A stretch of DNA of 26,675 nucleotides from JAYZVT01 sp050248375 (GTDB lineage: Bacteria; Pseudomonadota; Alphaproteobacteria; Rhizobiales; Methyloligellaceae): NCBI GenBank assembly GCA_050248375.1, contig JBFWSL010000014.1, positions 1 to 26,675 of the forward strand. Reading direction: 5' to 3'. The notes beneath the pieces were generated by a model. It was given only the letters and a program-made list of their open reading frames with translations, was not told the origin of the DNA and did not search any database. Made by a program: the position numbers and the translations under genes. Of the stretch, positions 1 through 6,866 are shown piece by piece. The stretch's first letter is position 1. Every line of letters begins with the position of its first letter.

Positions 1-645
1 GCTCTGCTGGGCGTCGATCAGGCTGTCGAGGCCGACGCCCGCATAAGAGAAGGCGAAGGTGCCGGGAATGATGCCGACGAAGGTGCCGATCAGATAAGTG
101 CCGAGCGGCACGCCAAGCAGCGCCGGAGCAAGATTGACCAGCCAGAAGGGAAACACCGGCACCAGGCGCAGGAACAGGAGATAGCTGAGGGCGTTATCCT
201 GGAATCCGGCCCGCAGCTTGCCGAGCCAGGGGCCCGCGCGGGCCGCGAGCGCCTCGCCGATCGACGTCCTGGCGACGAGAAAGATCAGCGCGGCGCCGAT
301 GGTGGCGGCGATGACGGTGGCGACGCCGCCGACGAACCAGCCGAACAGGAAGCCGCCGGCGAGCGTCAGCAGCGCGCCGCCCGGCAGCGACAGCGCCACC
401 ACGACGACGTAGATGGCGGCGTAGACCAGCAGCGAGCGGAGATAGTTCTCCTCGATGGCGCGGCCGAGCGCATCCCGGTTGCCGGCGAGTTGCTCGAGGG
501 TGAGATACTTGTGCCAGCCCATGACGTAGACGAAGAGGGCCGCGGCCAGCAGCACGAACAGGGGCAGGTAGCGGCGCAGCCAGCCGGCGCCGCCGGACGG
601 CGGGGGCAAAGAGCCCGGTCCCGACACGGGGGCGTTGCCGTTCAT
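1..645 (-). CDS. TVP38/TMEM64 family (VTT domain) membrane protein, 3'-truncated by window edge
   Basis: This is an open minus-strand frame from the ATG at 645 running off the left edge, 215 codons visible. After a short Pro/Gly-rich N-terminus come a membrane segment (about residues 27-43) and the VTT/SNARE-associated core. LPGGALLTLAGGFLFGW leads into a Gly-rich membrane stretch, and a second block has FLRLVPVFPFWLVN and GIIPGTFAFSYAGVG, both typical of TVP38/DedA-like proteins. The family sits in the inner membrane and is linked to lipid scrambling or small-molecule transport; the substrate here is unknown. It starts 37 bp after the stop of the DUF547 gene, so the two are probably co-transcribed. 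The C-terminus is missing only because the window ends. Family assignment is firm; function is not. Confidence 0.88.
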   Translation of the reverse strand, partial: MNGNAPVSGPGSLPPPSGGAGWLRRYLPLFVLLAAALFVYVMGWHKYLTLEQLAGNRDALGRAIEENYLRSLLVYAAIYVVVVALSLPGGALLTLAGGFLFGWFVGGVATVIAATIGAALIFLVARTSIGEALAARAGPWLGKLRAGFQDNALSYLLFLRLVPVFPFWLVNLAPALLGVPLGTYLIGTFVGIIPGTFAFSYAGVGLDSLIDAQQS

Positions 646-682
646 GGCCGCTGCATCCTGTCCGCGTTGCCCATGCGCATGG

Positions 683-1558
683 CTATCTGGCCCCGTTCAA
701 GTCCCAGTCGTAGACGTAGCCGACGATACGCGGTTTCGACCGCAAAGTCGCGGCGAGCGCGGGCGGCGCGTACCGGCCAATATGGGCGAGGACCGCGGCG
801 GGGTCCTTGCCGAAATCATCCGCGTACCAGTCGTAGAGGCTGGAAAGCATGACGCCGTTCTCCTTCACCTGAACGCCGCGGGGGCTGGCCACATAGGCGC
901 GGGCCGCCGCGTCGAGCGCCGCGTCCAGCCCTTCCCCGCGCCAGGCCCGCAGGCCCAGATTGGGGCAGCCGACCGAGGCGCAGTTGACCGCGTAATGAAT
1001 ACGGGCGTCGCGCCAGATCGGACGCAGGATGCCGTGTTCGATATCGTCGAGGGAAAGCCGCCGCCCTGCCACCGTGACCAGCTTTTCGCGCCAGGGACCG
1101 GGAACCAGGAAGCCGGACAGGCGGATGTCGCGGATGGACGGGACGGGATGGTGACGCAGGACCACCCGCAGGGTCACGGCGTTGTAGAGGTTGACCCAGA
1201 AGGCGAACTGCCCGTCGCGGGAGAGCGTGGCAACGTCGGCCGCCTCCAGGCTCCTTATATAGGCTTCGAGGCCCGCCAGCCCGTCCGCCTTCCAGCGGGC
1301 GTAGGCGACCCGGTTCAGGCCGTCCGGCCCCGCGCTGACGTATTTTCCGAGCAGGGCATCGAAGGCCGAATGGTCGAATTGGCCATTTGTCCCGGTTTCC
1401 GGGGCAAAATCGATGGCCAGCTCCCCCGCCCGGGCAGGCGTTGCCGCGAGACCCGAAACGACCAGAAACGGGGCCAGAATCAACACCATCGCCCATGAAC
1501 GGGCGGCCCCTGCCGGGAAGCCCGCATGGCCTGATCCCCTCTTCCACGCATCCGGCAT
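683..1558 (-). CDS. DUF547 domain-containing exported protein
   Basis: This 291-residue protein has an N-terminal export signal: a basic n-region, a hydrophobic stretch at about 24-38, and ATPARA before the likely cleavage site near residue 44. The DUF547 hallmarks are present: FWVNLYNA (120-127), the DDIEHG segment (171-176) and NCASVGCPNL (192-201), whose two cysteines are conserved in the family. It is therefore a periplasmic or envelope protein of unknown biochemical function. DUF547 genes are often found beside TVP38-type membrane proteins, as here (37 bp upstream of one). A shorter start at the internal Met near residue 24 (position 1489) would also give a good signal peptide, so the start is uncertain. 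It is transcribed away from rpmH. Confidence 0.85.
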   Translation of the reverse strand: MPDAWKRGSGHAGFPAGAARSWAMVLILAPFLVVSGLAATPARAGELAIDFAPETGTNGQFDHSAFDALLGKYVSAGPDGLNRVAYARWKADGLAGLEAYIRSLEAADVATLSRDGQFAFWVNLYNAVTLRVVLRHHPVPSIRDIRLSGFLVPGPWREKLVTVAGRRLSLDDIEHGILRPIWRDARIHYAVNCASVGCPNLGLRAWRGEGLDAALDAAARAYVASPRGVQVKENGVMLSSLYDWYADDFGKDPAAVLAHIGRYAPPALAATLRSKPRIVGYVYDWDLNGAR

Positions 1559-1707
1559 CGCGCAAGCCCCTTTCCGCTCCAGATTCTGCGCCTTAGGTGG
1601 CGCGCCGCCCAGCGGGGAAGAACCGTCTGTAAACGGATCGTGATGCCGTTGCCGCGAAGGTGAGCGCCGCCATGGCGGGGACGGCCCCAGGATGGGAAAG
1701 GGCCGAA

Positions 1708-1736
1708 TTGACTTGGGTTGATGCCGCCCTTATAAG
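1708..1736 (+). promoter_or_regulatory. Sigma70-type promoter for rpmH-rnpA-yidC
   Basis: TTGACT at 1708-1713 and TATAAG at 1731-1736 are separated by exactly 17 bp. This is the best housekeeping promoter match I saw in the window. It lies about 90 bp upstream of the rpmH start, in the 270-bp gap between rpmH and the divergent DUF547 gene, and points toward rpmH. Confidence 0.7.
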
Positions 1737-1828
1737 CGCCCAAATTCCTTTTAATCGCCCTTGGATTGCGCCCGGGCTGAGGCGCGCAGCCCGCAGGCGG
1801 ATCATTGATGGATTGACGGAGCAATATC

Positions 1829-1963
1829 GTGAAACGCACGTATCAACCAAAGAGGCTGGTGCGCAAAAGGCGGCATGGGTTCCGCGCGCGCAAGGCCACG
1901 CCCGGGGGTATGAAAATTCTTGCACGCCGCAGGGCAAAGGGACGCAAGCGGCTCTCCGCCTGA
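1829..1963 (+). CDS. rpmH: 50S ribosomal protein L34
   Basis: A 44-residue, very basic protein starting with GTG at 1829 and reading VKRTYQPKRLVRKRRHGF, then RARKATPGGMKILARRRAKG, ending KRLSA. This matches bacterial L34 over its full usual length. L34 is a small late-assembly protein of the large ribosomal subunit that folds around 23S rRNA. The gene heads the classic rpmH-rnpA-yidC cluster and follows a strong promoter. The GTG start is chosen because the L34 consensus begins with (M)KRTYQP at this codon. The last 44 bases overlap the start of rnpA in another frame. Confidence 0.97.
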   Translation: MKRTYQPKRLVRKRRHGFRARKATPGGMKILARRRAKGRKRLSA

Positions 1964-2399
1964 CGCCGGACCTCCGCCTGCCACGAGCTACGGCCGGCTG
2001 ACCAGGCGCTCGGAGTTCCTCGCCGCGCGGTCCGGACGCAACTGGCGGACCCGCAGCCTGGTGCTGCAGGCTCTTGGCCGTGACCGGAGCCGCGACAGGA
2101 GCCGCGACGGCGGCGGGCCGGACACCTCGGCGCGCTTCGGCTACACGGCGACGAAGGCACTGGGCAACGCGGTCAAACGCAACAGGGCCAGGAGGCGGCT
2201 GCGCGAAGCCGTCCGGCGTGTCGCGGGCGAAGGCGCCAGAGCAGGCTTCGACTATGTACTGATTGCCCGCGAGGGTGCATTGACACTTGATTTCGCGGCC
2301 ATAGTGGAGGACTTGCGCACGGCTTTCACCAAGGTCCACGGGCACGGCGGCGCGAGGCGCCACGGCTCTTCCGGAACCGGCCGCAAACGCACCTCCTAA
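1920..2399 (+). CDS. rnpA: Ribonuclease P protein component
   Basis: RnpA is the protein cofactor of RNase P, which trims the 5' leader of pre-tRNAs. The core starts LTRRSEFLAARSGRNWRTRS and carries the diagnostic RNR region (GNAVKRNRARRRLREAVR), followed by YVLIAREGA. Between them is an unusual Arg/Asp repeat (RDRSRDRSRDGG). A TGA at 1911 closes the frame upstream, and TTG at 1920 is the only standard start before the conserved core, so the gene must begin inside rpmH (44-nt overlap) unless a rarer start such as CTG is used. The resulting 159-residue protein is longer than typical RnpA, with an extra Pro/Gly-rich N-terminus and a basic C-terminal tail. It ends 12 bp before yidC. Confidence 0.9.
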   Translation: MHAAGQRDASGSPPDAGPPPATSYGRLTRRSEFLAARSGRNWRTRSLVLQALGRDRSRDRSRDGGGPDTSARFGYTATKALGNAVKRNRARRRLREAVRRVAGEGARAGFDYVLIAREGALTLDFAAIVEDLRTAFTKVHGHGGARRHGSSGTGRKRTS

Positions 2400-2411
2400 C
2401 GGACAGGGCTC

Positions 2412-4241
2412 ATGGAACAGAACAATACCAACTTCCTTCTGGCGATCATCCTGTCGCTGGCCGTTCTGGTGGCCTGGCAGTACTACTTCGTGCCCGAGAA
2501 CAAGCCCGCCCACCAGGCGGAACAACAGCAGCAACAGCAGCAGCAAGGCCAGCAGGCCCAGCCCGGCTCCAGCATCCCCTCGCCCGACGCGGGCGCCCCG
2601 GGCGCTCCCAGGCCGTCGGCCGCCAGCGCGCCGACGACCGGCCCGGTCCATGTGGTGGGCCGCGAGCAGGCCATCAAGGCGGGGCCCCGCGTGGCCATCT
2701 CGACGCCGAGCCTGACCGGATCGATCGCGCTCAAGGGCGGCCGCATCGACGACCTGGTGCTGAAGAAGTACCGGGTGTCGGTAAAGCCCGAGAGCGAGAA
2801 CGTCGTGCTGTTCTCCCCCGCGGGCACCGTCGCTCCCTATTACGCCGAGTATGGCTGGGTGGCCGGCCCGGGCCAGAGCATGCCCGTGCCGGACGCGGAC
2901 ACGGTCTGGACCCAGCAGGGCGGCAACACGCTCTCGCCGGGATCGCCGGTGACGCTGACCTGGGACAACGGCCAGGGCCTCACCTTCCGGCGCGTCGTCT
3001 CGGTGGACCAGGACTACATGTTCACCGTGCGCCAGGAAGTGGACAACAGGAGCGGCAACCCCGTCACCCTGCATCCCTATGCGCTGATCTCGCGCCACGG
3101 CAAGCCGCATATCGAGGGCTTCTACATCCTGCATGAAGGCCTCGTCGGCGTCATCGGCGAGAGGGGCCTGCAGGAGATCGACTATTCCGACATCGAGGAA
3201 GACAAGCTGACGGTGTTCAAGGACGCCAGGGGCGGCTGGCTCGGCATCACCGACAAATACTGGGGGGCGGTGGTCATTCCCGACCAGAAGACCGCGTACC
3301 AGGCCCGGTTCAGCAGCGCGCCGCTGGACAAGCGCAGCATCTACCAGACGGACTATCTCGCCGGCCCGGTCACGGTGAACGACGGCGGCACCGGCGCGGT
3401 GGAGGCGCACCTGTTCGCCGGCGCGAAGGAAACGCAGCGCGTGGACGCCTACAGCGAGCAGTTCGGCATCCAGAAGTTCGACCTGCTGATCGACTGGGGC
3501 TGGTTCTATTTCCTCACCAAGCCGATGTTCTACGCACTGGACTACCTGTTCCGGCTGCTCGGCAACTTCGGCCTCGCCATCCTCGGCGTCACCGTGCTGA
3601 TCAAGCTGATCCTGTTCCCGCTGGCCAACAAGTCCTACGTGTCGATGAGCCGGATGAAGAAGCTGCAGCCGGAAATGCAGCGCATCCGCGAGCGCTTCGC
3701 CAACGACAAGGCGCGCCAGCAGCAGGCGATGATGGACCTGTACAAGAAGGAGAAGGTCAACCCGGCGTCGGGCTGCCTGCCGATCCTGATACAGATTCCG
3801 ATCTTCTTCGCGCTCTACAAGGTGCTGTTCGTGACCATCGAGATGCGCCACGCGCCGTTCTACGGCTGGATCCACGACCTGTCGGCGCCGGACCCCACGA
3901 CCCTGTTCAACCTGTTCGGGCTGATCCCGTGGACGCCGCCGCATTTCCTCATGATCGGCATCTGGCCGCTCATCATGGGCGTGACCATGTGGGTGCAGAT
4001 GCAGCTCAATCCGCCGCCGCCGGACCCGATCCAGGCGAAGATCTTCAAGTGGATGCCGCTGTTCTTCACCTTCCTGCTGGCGCCGTTCCCGGCCGGCCTG
4101 GTGATCTACTGGGCGTGGAACAACTTCCTGTCGATCATCCAGCAGTGGTTCATCATGTCCCGCCAGGGCGTGGAGATTCACCTGCTGGACAACCTGGGCC
4201 TGTCCAAGGCCAAGAAGGCGCGCAGCGAAGGCAAGAGCTGA
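2412..4241 (+). CDS. yidC: Membrane protein insertase YidC
   Basis: This 609-residue inner-membrane insertase places proteins in the membrane alone or with SecYEG. Visible parts in order: a first membrane helix (about 8-26), a linker with a long glutamine run (about 36-49) and Pro/Ala-rich spacer, the large periplasmic beta domain of Gram-negative YidC (about 75-350), then the conserved insertase core beginning near LTKPMFYALDYLF. The core includes the cytoplasmic coiled hairpin SRMKKLQPEMQRIRERF, GCLPILIQIPIFFALYKVL, and the final helices with APFPAGLVIYWAWNN. Length fits alphaproteobacterial YidC. It starts 12 bp after rnpA and is convergent with the copper genes downstream. No yidD is seen between rnpA and yidC. 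Confidence 0.97.
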   Translation: MEQNNTNFLLAIILSLAVLVAWQYYFVPENKPAHQAEQQQQQQQQGQQAQPGSSIPSPDAGAPGAPRPSAASAPTTGPVHVVGREQAIKAGPRVAISTPSLTGSIALKGGRIDDLVLKKYRVSVKPESENVVLFSPAGTVAPYYAEYGWVAGPGQSMPVPDADTVWTQQGGNTLSPGSPVTLTWDNGQGLTFRRVVSVDQDYMFTVRQEVDNRSGNPVTLHPYALISRHGKPHIEGFYILHEGLVGVIGERGLQEIDYSDIEEDKLTVFKDARGGWLGITDKYWGAVVIPDQKTAYQARFSSAPLDKRSIYQTDYLAGPVTVNDGGTGAVEAHLFAGAKETQRVDAYSEQFGIQKFDLLIDWGWFYFLTKPMFYALDYLFRLLGNFGLAILGVTVLIKLILFPLANKSYVSMSRMKKLQPEMQRIRERFANDKARQQQAMMDLYKKEKVNPASGCLPILIQIPIFFALYKVLFVTIEMRHAPFYGWIHDLSAPDPTTLFNLFGLIPWTPPHFLMIGIWPLIMGVTMWVQMQLNPPPPDPIQAKIFKWMPLFFTFLLAPFPAGLVIYWAWNNFLSIIQQWFIMSRQGVEIHLLDNLGLSKAKKARSEGKS

Positions 4242-4295
4242 CGCCCGCGATTTCCGTCTGACCGGAAGCGGAGCCCGGGCCACCTGTCGATGCGT

Positions 4296-4323
4296 GGACC
4301 CCGGGCCGTCGCCCGGGGTTTCG
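4296..4323 (+). repeat. Class 1 palindromic repeat (GGACCCCGGG...CCCGGGGTTTCG)
   Basis: A single copy of the short palindromic element that recurs in nearly all larger gaps of this window: GGACCCCGGG, a 5-nt loop (ccgtc here), CCCGGGGTTTCG. It lies 55 bp after the yidC stop and could also act as a transcription barrier for yidC, although no T-run follows. Confidence 0.75.
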
Positions 4324-4346
4324 ACAGCTATTTTTCCGAAGGTTGC

Positions 4347-4567
4347 GAAATCCCGGCGCAGGCCGGGTCTCCCCTCCGGTTCGATGGCTGGACCCCGGGT
4401 CAAGCCCGGGGTTTCGCGGCATGGGGCACAAGAGAGAATCCGAAACCCCGGCGCAGGCCGGGTCTCTCCTCCGGTTCGATGGCTGGACCCCGGGCCGTCG
4501 CCCGGGGTTTCGCGGCATAGGGGCACAAGAGAGAATCCGAAACCCCGGCGCAGGCCGGGGTCCAGCG
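4347..4567 (+). repeat. 95-97 bp tandem repeat, 2.3 copies, built from class 1 and class 2 palindromes
   Basis: Units begin at 4347, 4442 and 4539 (third copy partial). Each holds a class 2 palindrome (CGAAACCCCGGC...GCCGGGT), the spacer CTCCGGTTCGATGGCT, a class 1 palindrome (GGACCCCGGG...CCCGGGGTTTCG), and GGGCACAAGAGAGAATCC. Copies differ by a few substitutions and small indels. It lies between the convergent yidC and PCuAC genes and encodes nothing convincing. Confidence 0.85.
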
Positions 4568-4589
4568 ACATGTACCGCCGGGGGCCGCG

Positions 4590-4799
4590 CATTACGGTGA
4601 CAGCATTACGGCATTACGGTCATTACGTCATTACGGTGACAGTTTACTAAATTTCCCGGTGAGAGGGTGCGGCGACAATCTCGCGTGGAAAGAAATTTAG
4701 TAAACTGTCACCGTAATGCCTGTCACCGTAATGCGTAATGCACCCGTAATGCACCGTAATGCTCACCGTAATGCGCGTAATGCGTAATGCTGCGTAATG
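4590..4799. repeat. Symmetric heptamer array (CATTACG x5 / CGTAATG x9) around a 27-bp perfect inverted repeat
   Basis: Left side: CATTACG begins at 4590, 4604, 4612, 4621 and 4629. Right side: its reverse complement CGTAATG begins at 4712, 4727, 4734, 4745, 4755, 4767, 4776, 4783 and 4793. The innermost copies are the outer ends of a perfect 27-bp inverted repeat (4629-4655 and 4692-4718; inner part GTGACAGTTTACTAAATTTC on the left) enclosing a 36-nt centre. Composition is far more AT-rich than the flanks. There is no coding potential. It could be a MITE-like element with expanded ends, a cruciform or bidirectional terminator between convergent genes, or a protein-binding array. Confidence 0.9.
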
Positions 4800-4837
4800 C
4801 GGGTCTCCTCCCGGGGTTCGGAAGCCGGTAACCCGCC

Positions 4838-5329
4838 TCAGTGGTGCTTGTGGCCCTCGGCGGCGTGGCCGCCCTTTTCGATCTTCAGTTCCACCCTGAC
4901 CTCGCCAGCATCGCGGAAGCGCAGGGTCATGGGCGCGGTCGCCCCTTCCTTCAGCTCCGACTTGACGCCGAGCAGCATGATATGCGCGCCGCCGGGCTTC
5001 AGCTCGACGGTGCCGCCCGCGGGCAGCTCGAGGCCGTCGGGCAGCAGACGCATGCGCATGACGTCGCCGTCGCGCACGGTCTGGTGGATCTCCACCTTGC
5101 CGGCGGCGTCGCTGCTGGCGCCCAACAGCACGTCGGGTTTGCCGCCGCCGTTGACGATGGTCATGTAGGCGGCGCTGTTGCCGGCCGCGGCCGGGCGCGC
5201 CCAGGGGTGGCCGATATCGAGGGAGCCGGCCTTGTACTCATGGGCCAGGGCGGCGGACGCGCCAGCGGCGAGCATCAGGGCGAACAGGGCGGACTTGCGG
5301 AACGAAAGGCACGGGTGAACGCGGGACAT
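4838..5329 (-). CDS. Periplasmic copper chaperone PCu(A)C family protein
   Basis: This 163-residue protein has a signal peptide (hydrophobic 13-28, AALA before His30) and a cupredoxin-like PCuAC domain. PCuAC proteins bind Cu(I) in the periplasm and deliver it, typically to the CuA site of cytochrome c oxidase. Likely ligands fit the family pattern: His82, Met91/Met93, and the AHIML motif (His116, Met118). The core HPWARPAAAGNSAAYMTIVN is characteristic. The C-terminus is a short His-rich tail (HAAEGHKHH) that may bind more copper. It lies 75 bp after the DUF2946-like gene on the same strand, so they probably form a copper-handling pair. Which oxidase or copper enzyme it serves cannot be told from this window. 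Confidence 0.93.
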   Translation of the reverse strand: MSRVHPCLSFRKSALFALMLAAGASAALAHEYKAGSLDIGHPWARPAAAGNSAAYMTIVNGGGKPDVLLGASSDAAGKVEIHQTVRDGDVMRMRLLPDGLELPAGGTVELKPGGAHIMLLGVKSELKEGATAPMTLRFRDAGEVRVELKIEKGGHAAEGHKHH

Positions 5330-5404
5330 CGAGGTGTCTCCTCCGAAGACTGGATTGAGCCGTGCGCGGCAGGCGCGCGGCCTGAACGGTCAGGCTGAAA
5401 GGTT

Positions 5405-5821
5405 TCAGGACCGCAGCGGAGGATCCTGCCCGCGGCGGCTGTCGGGCTCGCGCCCCATGCAGCGCGCGTCGGGCGCAAGGGAGCAGGCCCGGCCGGCCGT
5501 GCGATCGCCGGGCAGAGGCACCGTGGCGGGCGCGGCGGCGAAAGCGAGGGTTCCGGTCACGCAACCGCAAAGAGCACAGAAGGCGCCATGGCCCGCACCG
5601 GGCCCGCCGTCCTGCTCCAGGGGCTGGCCGTTCCCGTCCACGGCGATGGCGCGCACGCCCTGCGCGGTGCAGATGACAACGAGCTGGCGGCCCTCCGACA
5701 TGCCCGCATCGGCGATGCCGGCGAAGCCGTGCAGCAGGCCGCCGGCGAACTGCAGGACGAGCGCGAGGACCGCGATCCATGACGCGGTCCGCCGTCCTGC
5801 CGTGGCGCGGAAAAGGCTCAT
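5405..5821 (-). CDS. DUF2946-like Cys-containing exported/membrane protein
   Basis: This 138-residue protein starts at the ATG at 5821 (MSLFRATAGRRTASWIAVLA). An open frame extends upstream to 5929, but that stretch is low-complexity and covers a 15-bp tandem repeat, so I prefer the shorter start. It has one hydrophobic N-terminal segment (about 14-33), an ICTAQG motif (Cys51) and a FCALCGC cluster (Cys82, Cys85, Cys87) preceded by His78. This layout matches DUF2946, a family common beside copper chaperones and TonB receptors. A role in periplasmic copper handling is inferred from the cysteines and the PCuAC gene next door. The family match is by eye, so moderately sure. Confidence 0.68.
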   Translation of the reverse strand: MSLFRATAGRRTASWIAVLALVLQFAGGLLHGFAGIADAGMSEGRQLVVICTAQGVRAIAVDGNGQPLEQDGGPGAGHGAFCALCGCVTGTLAFAAAPATVPLPGDRTAGRACSLAPDARCMGREPDSRRGQDPPLRS

Positions 5822-5882
5822 GGGCGCAGAGTAGTTAGCGGGCCCGCGGGGCGCAACGGCGGCGGCGCGCGCCCGACACATT

Positions 5883-5927
5883 GCCGCATGGGCCTGGGCC
5901 GCATGGGTCTGGGCCGCACGGGCCTGC
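5883..5927. repeat. 15-bp tandem repeat, 3 copies
   Basis: Three head-to-tail copies of GCCGCATGGGCCTGG with 0-3 mismatches, in the roughly 300-bp gap between the divergent DUF2946-like gene and engB. I saw no clear promoter consensus in the rest of this gap (5822-6118). Confidence 0.8.
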
Positions 5928-6118
5928 AAAGGCGGGCGGCGGCGGATTTCCCGCCACCGCCCTGTTCCGACGGCCTGGGACTCGGCGGCCGGACATAAGG
6001 TTCGCTGTGATGGATTGGCGCCCGGCCGGATGGCGCGCGCGTTTGCCTGTTAGCGGGAAAGAAAAGAGCGTGTAGTCTGAGAAATGAAGCCGGAAAGCGG
6101 GGAAGTGGTGAATCGGCT

Positions 6119-6796
6119 ATGAACGGGGGGGCCCCACAGTCCGTCAGCGCGGCGCCCGTGCTGGAGGAATTCGACAAGGGCGAGATCGCCGCGGGCGAGG
6201 CGCTGTTCCGTCGGCCCTGCACGTTCCTCAAGGGCGTGGTGGCGATCTCCGGCCTGCCCGCCATGGGACTCACCGAGGTCGCCTTCGCCGGGCGCTCCAA
6301 CGTGGGCAAGTCCAGCCTGATCAACGCGCTGGTCGGCACCAAGTCGCTGGCGCGCACCTCCAACACGCCCGGGCGCACGCGGGAGATCAACTATTTCGCG
6401 CTCGGCTACGACGTCTATCTGGTGGACCTGCCGGGCTACGGCTACGCCAAGGCGCCCAAGGCGCAGGTGAAGGGCTGGAACCGGCTGATCGAGGACTACC
6501 TGAAAGGCCGGGCCGGGCTGAAGCGGGTGTTCCTGCTAATCGATTCCCGCCACGGGCTGAAGGACGCCGACCGGGCGACCATGAAGCTGATGGACGAGGC
6601 GGCCGTCTCCTACCAGGGGGTGCTGACCAAGGCCGACAAGCTCAAGGGGGAGGCGCTGGCCAGGGTGGCGGAGCGCACGGCGAAGGAGCTGGCCGGCCGG
6701 CCGGCGGCCTATCCGGGACTGATCGCCACCTCTTCGGCCAAGGGCCACGGGCTGCCCGAACTGCGCGCGGCGGTCGCCCGGCTGGCCGCGGAATAG
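6119..6796 (+). CDS. engB: Ribosome biogenesis GTP-binding protein EngB (YihA/YsxC)
   Basis: This 225-residue TRAFAC-class GTPase acts in assembly of the 50S subunit. All G motifs are visible: G1 GRSNVGKSS (58-66), G2 region SNTPGRT (81-87), G3 DLPGYG (103-108), G4 TKAD (170-173) and G5 SSAK (205-208). The family signature NTPGRTREINYF is intact. The N-terminal 20 or so residues are longer than in the shortest homologs but usual for Alphaproteobacteria. In the backbone order I know, this gene follows yidC directly; here about 1.9 kb of repeats and copper genes separate them. argB starts 70 bp downstream on the same strand. Confidence 0.97.
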   Translation: MNGGAPQSVSAAPVLEEFDKGEIAAGEALFRRPCTFLKGVVAISGLPAMGLTEVAFAGRSNVGKSSLINALVGTKSLARTSNTPGRTREINYFALGYDVYLVDLPGYGYAKAPKAQVKGWNRLIEDYLKGRAGLKRVFLLIDSRHGLKDADRATMKLMDEAAVSYQGVLTKADKLKGEALARVAERTAKELAGRPAAYPGLIATSSAKGHGLPELRAAVARLAAE

Positions 6797-6866
6797 CCCT
6801 TTCAATGCCGTTGTTTCTGCCCCGCGAGCCGCTATAACGGGCGCGAGGAAACGAGAAGACACGCCC

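Noticed and set aside
22..640. Plus-strand open frames across the TVP38 gene
   Set aside because: They are shadows in other frames of a membrane protein whose motifs are clear on the minus strand.
1593..4592. A roughly 1000-codon open frame on the minus strand opposite rnpA-yidC
   Set aside because: It is antisense to clear genes, its translation is Arg/Gln/His-rich with no domain, and long empty antisense frames are common at this GC content.
4290..4650. Plus-strand open frames in the repeat block after yidC
   Set aside because: They translate the palindromic repeats themselves (RRRPG/GPR-type strings) and have no homology-like features.
4590..4799. CRISPR array
   Set aside because: Repeats are 7 bp, irregularly spaced, inverted about a centre, with no uniform spacers and no cas genes.
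5822..5929. Extended N-terminus of the DUF2946-like protein
   Set aside because: The extra 36 codons are low-complexity and coincide with a 15-bp tandem repeat; the hydrophobic signal follows the ATG at 5821.
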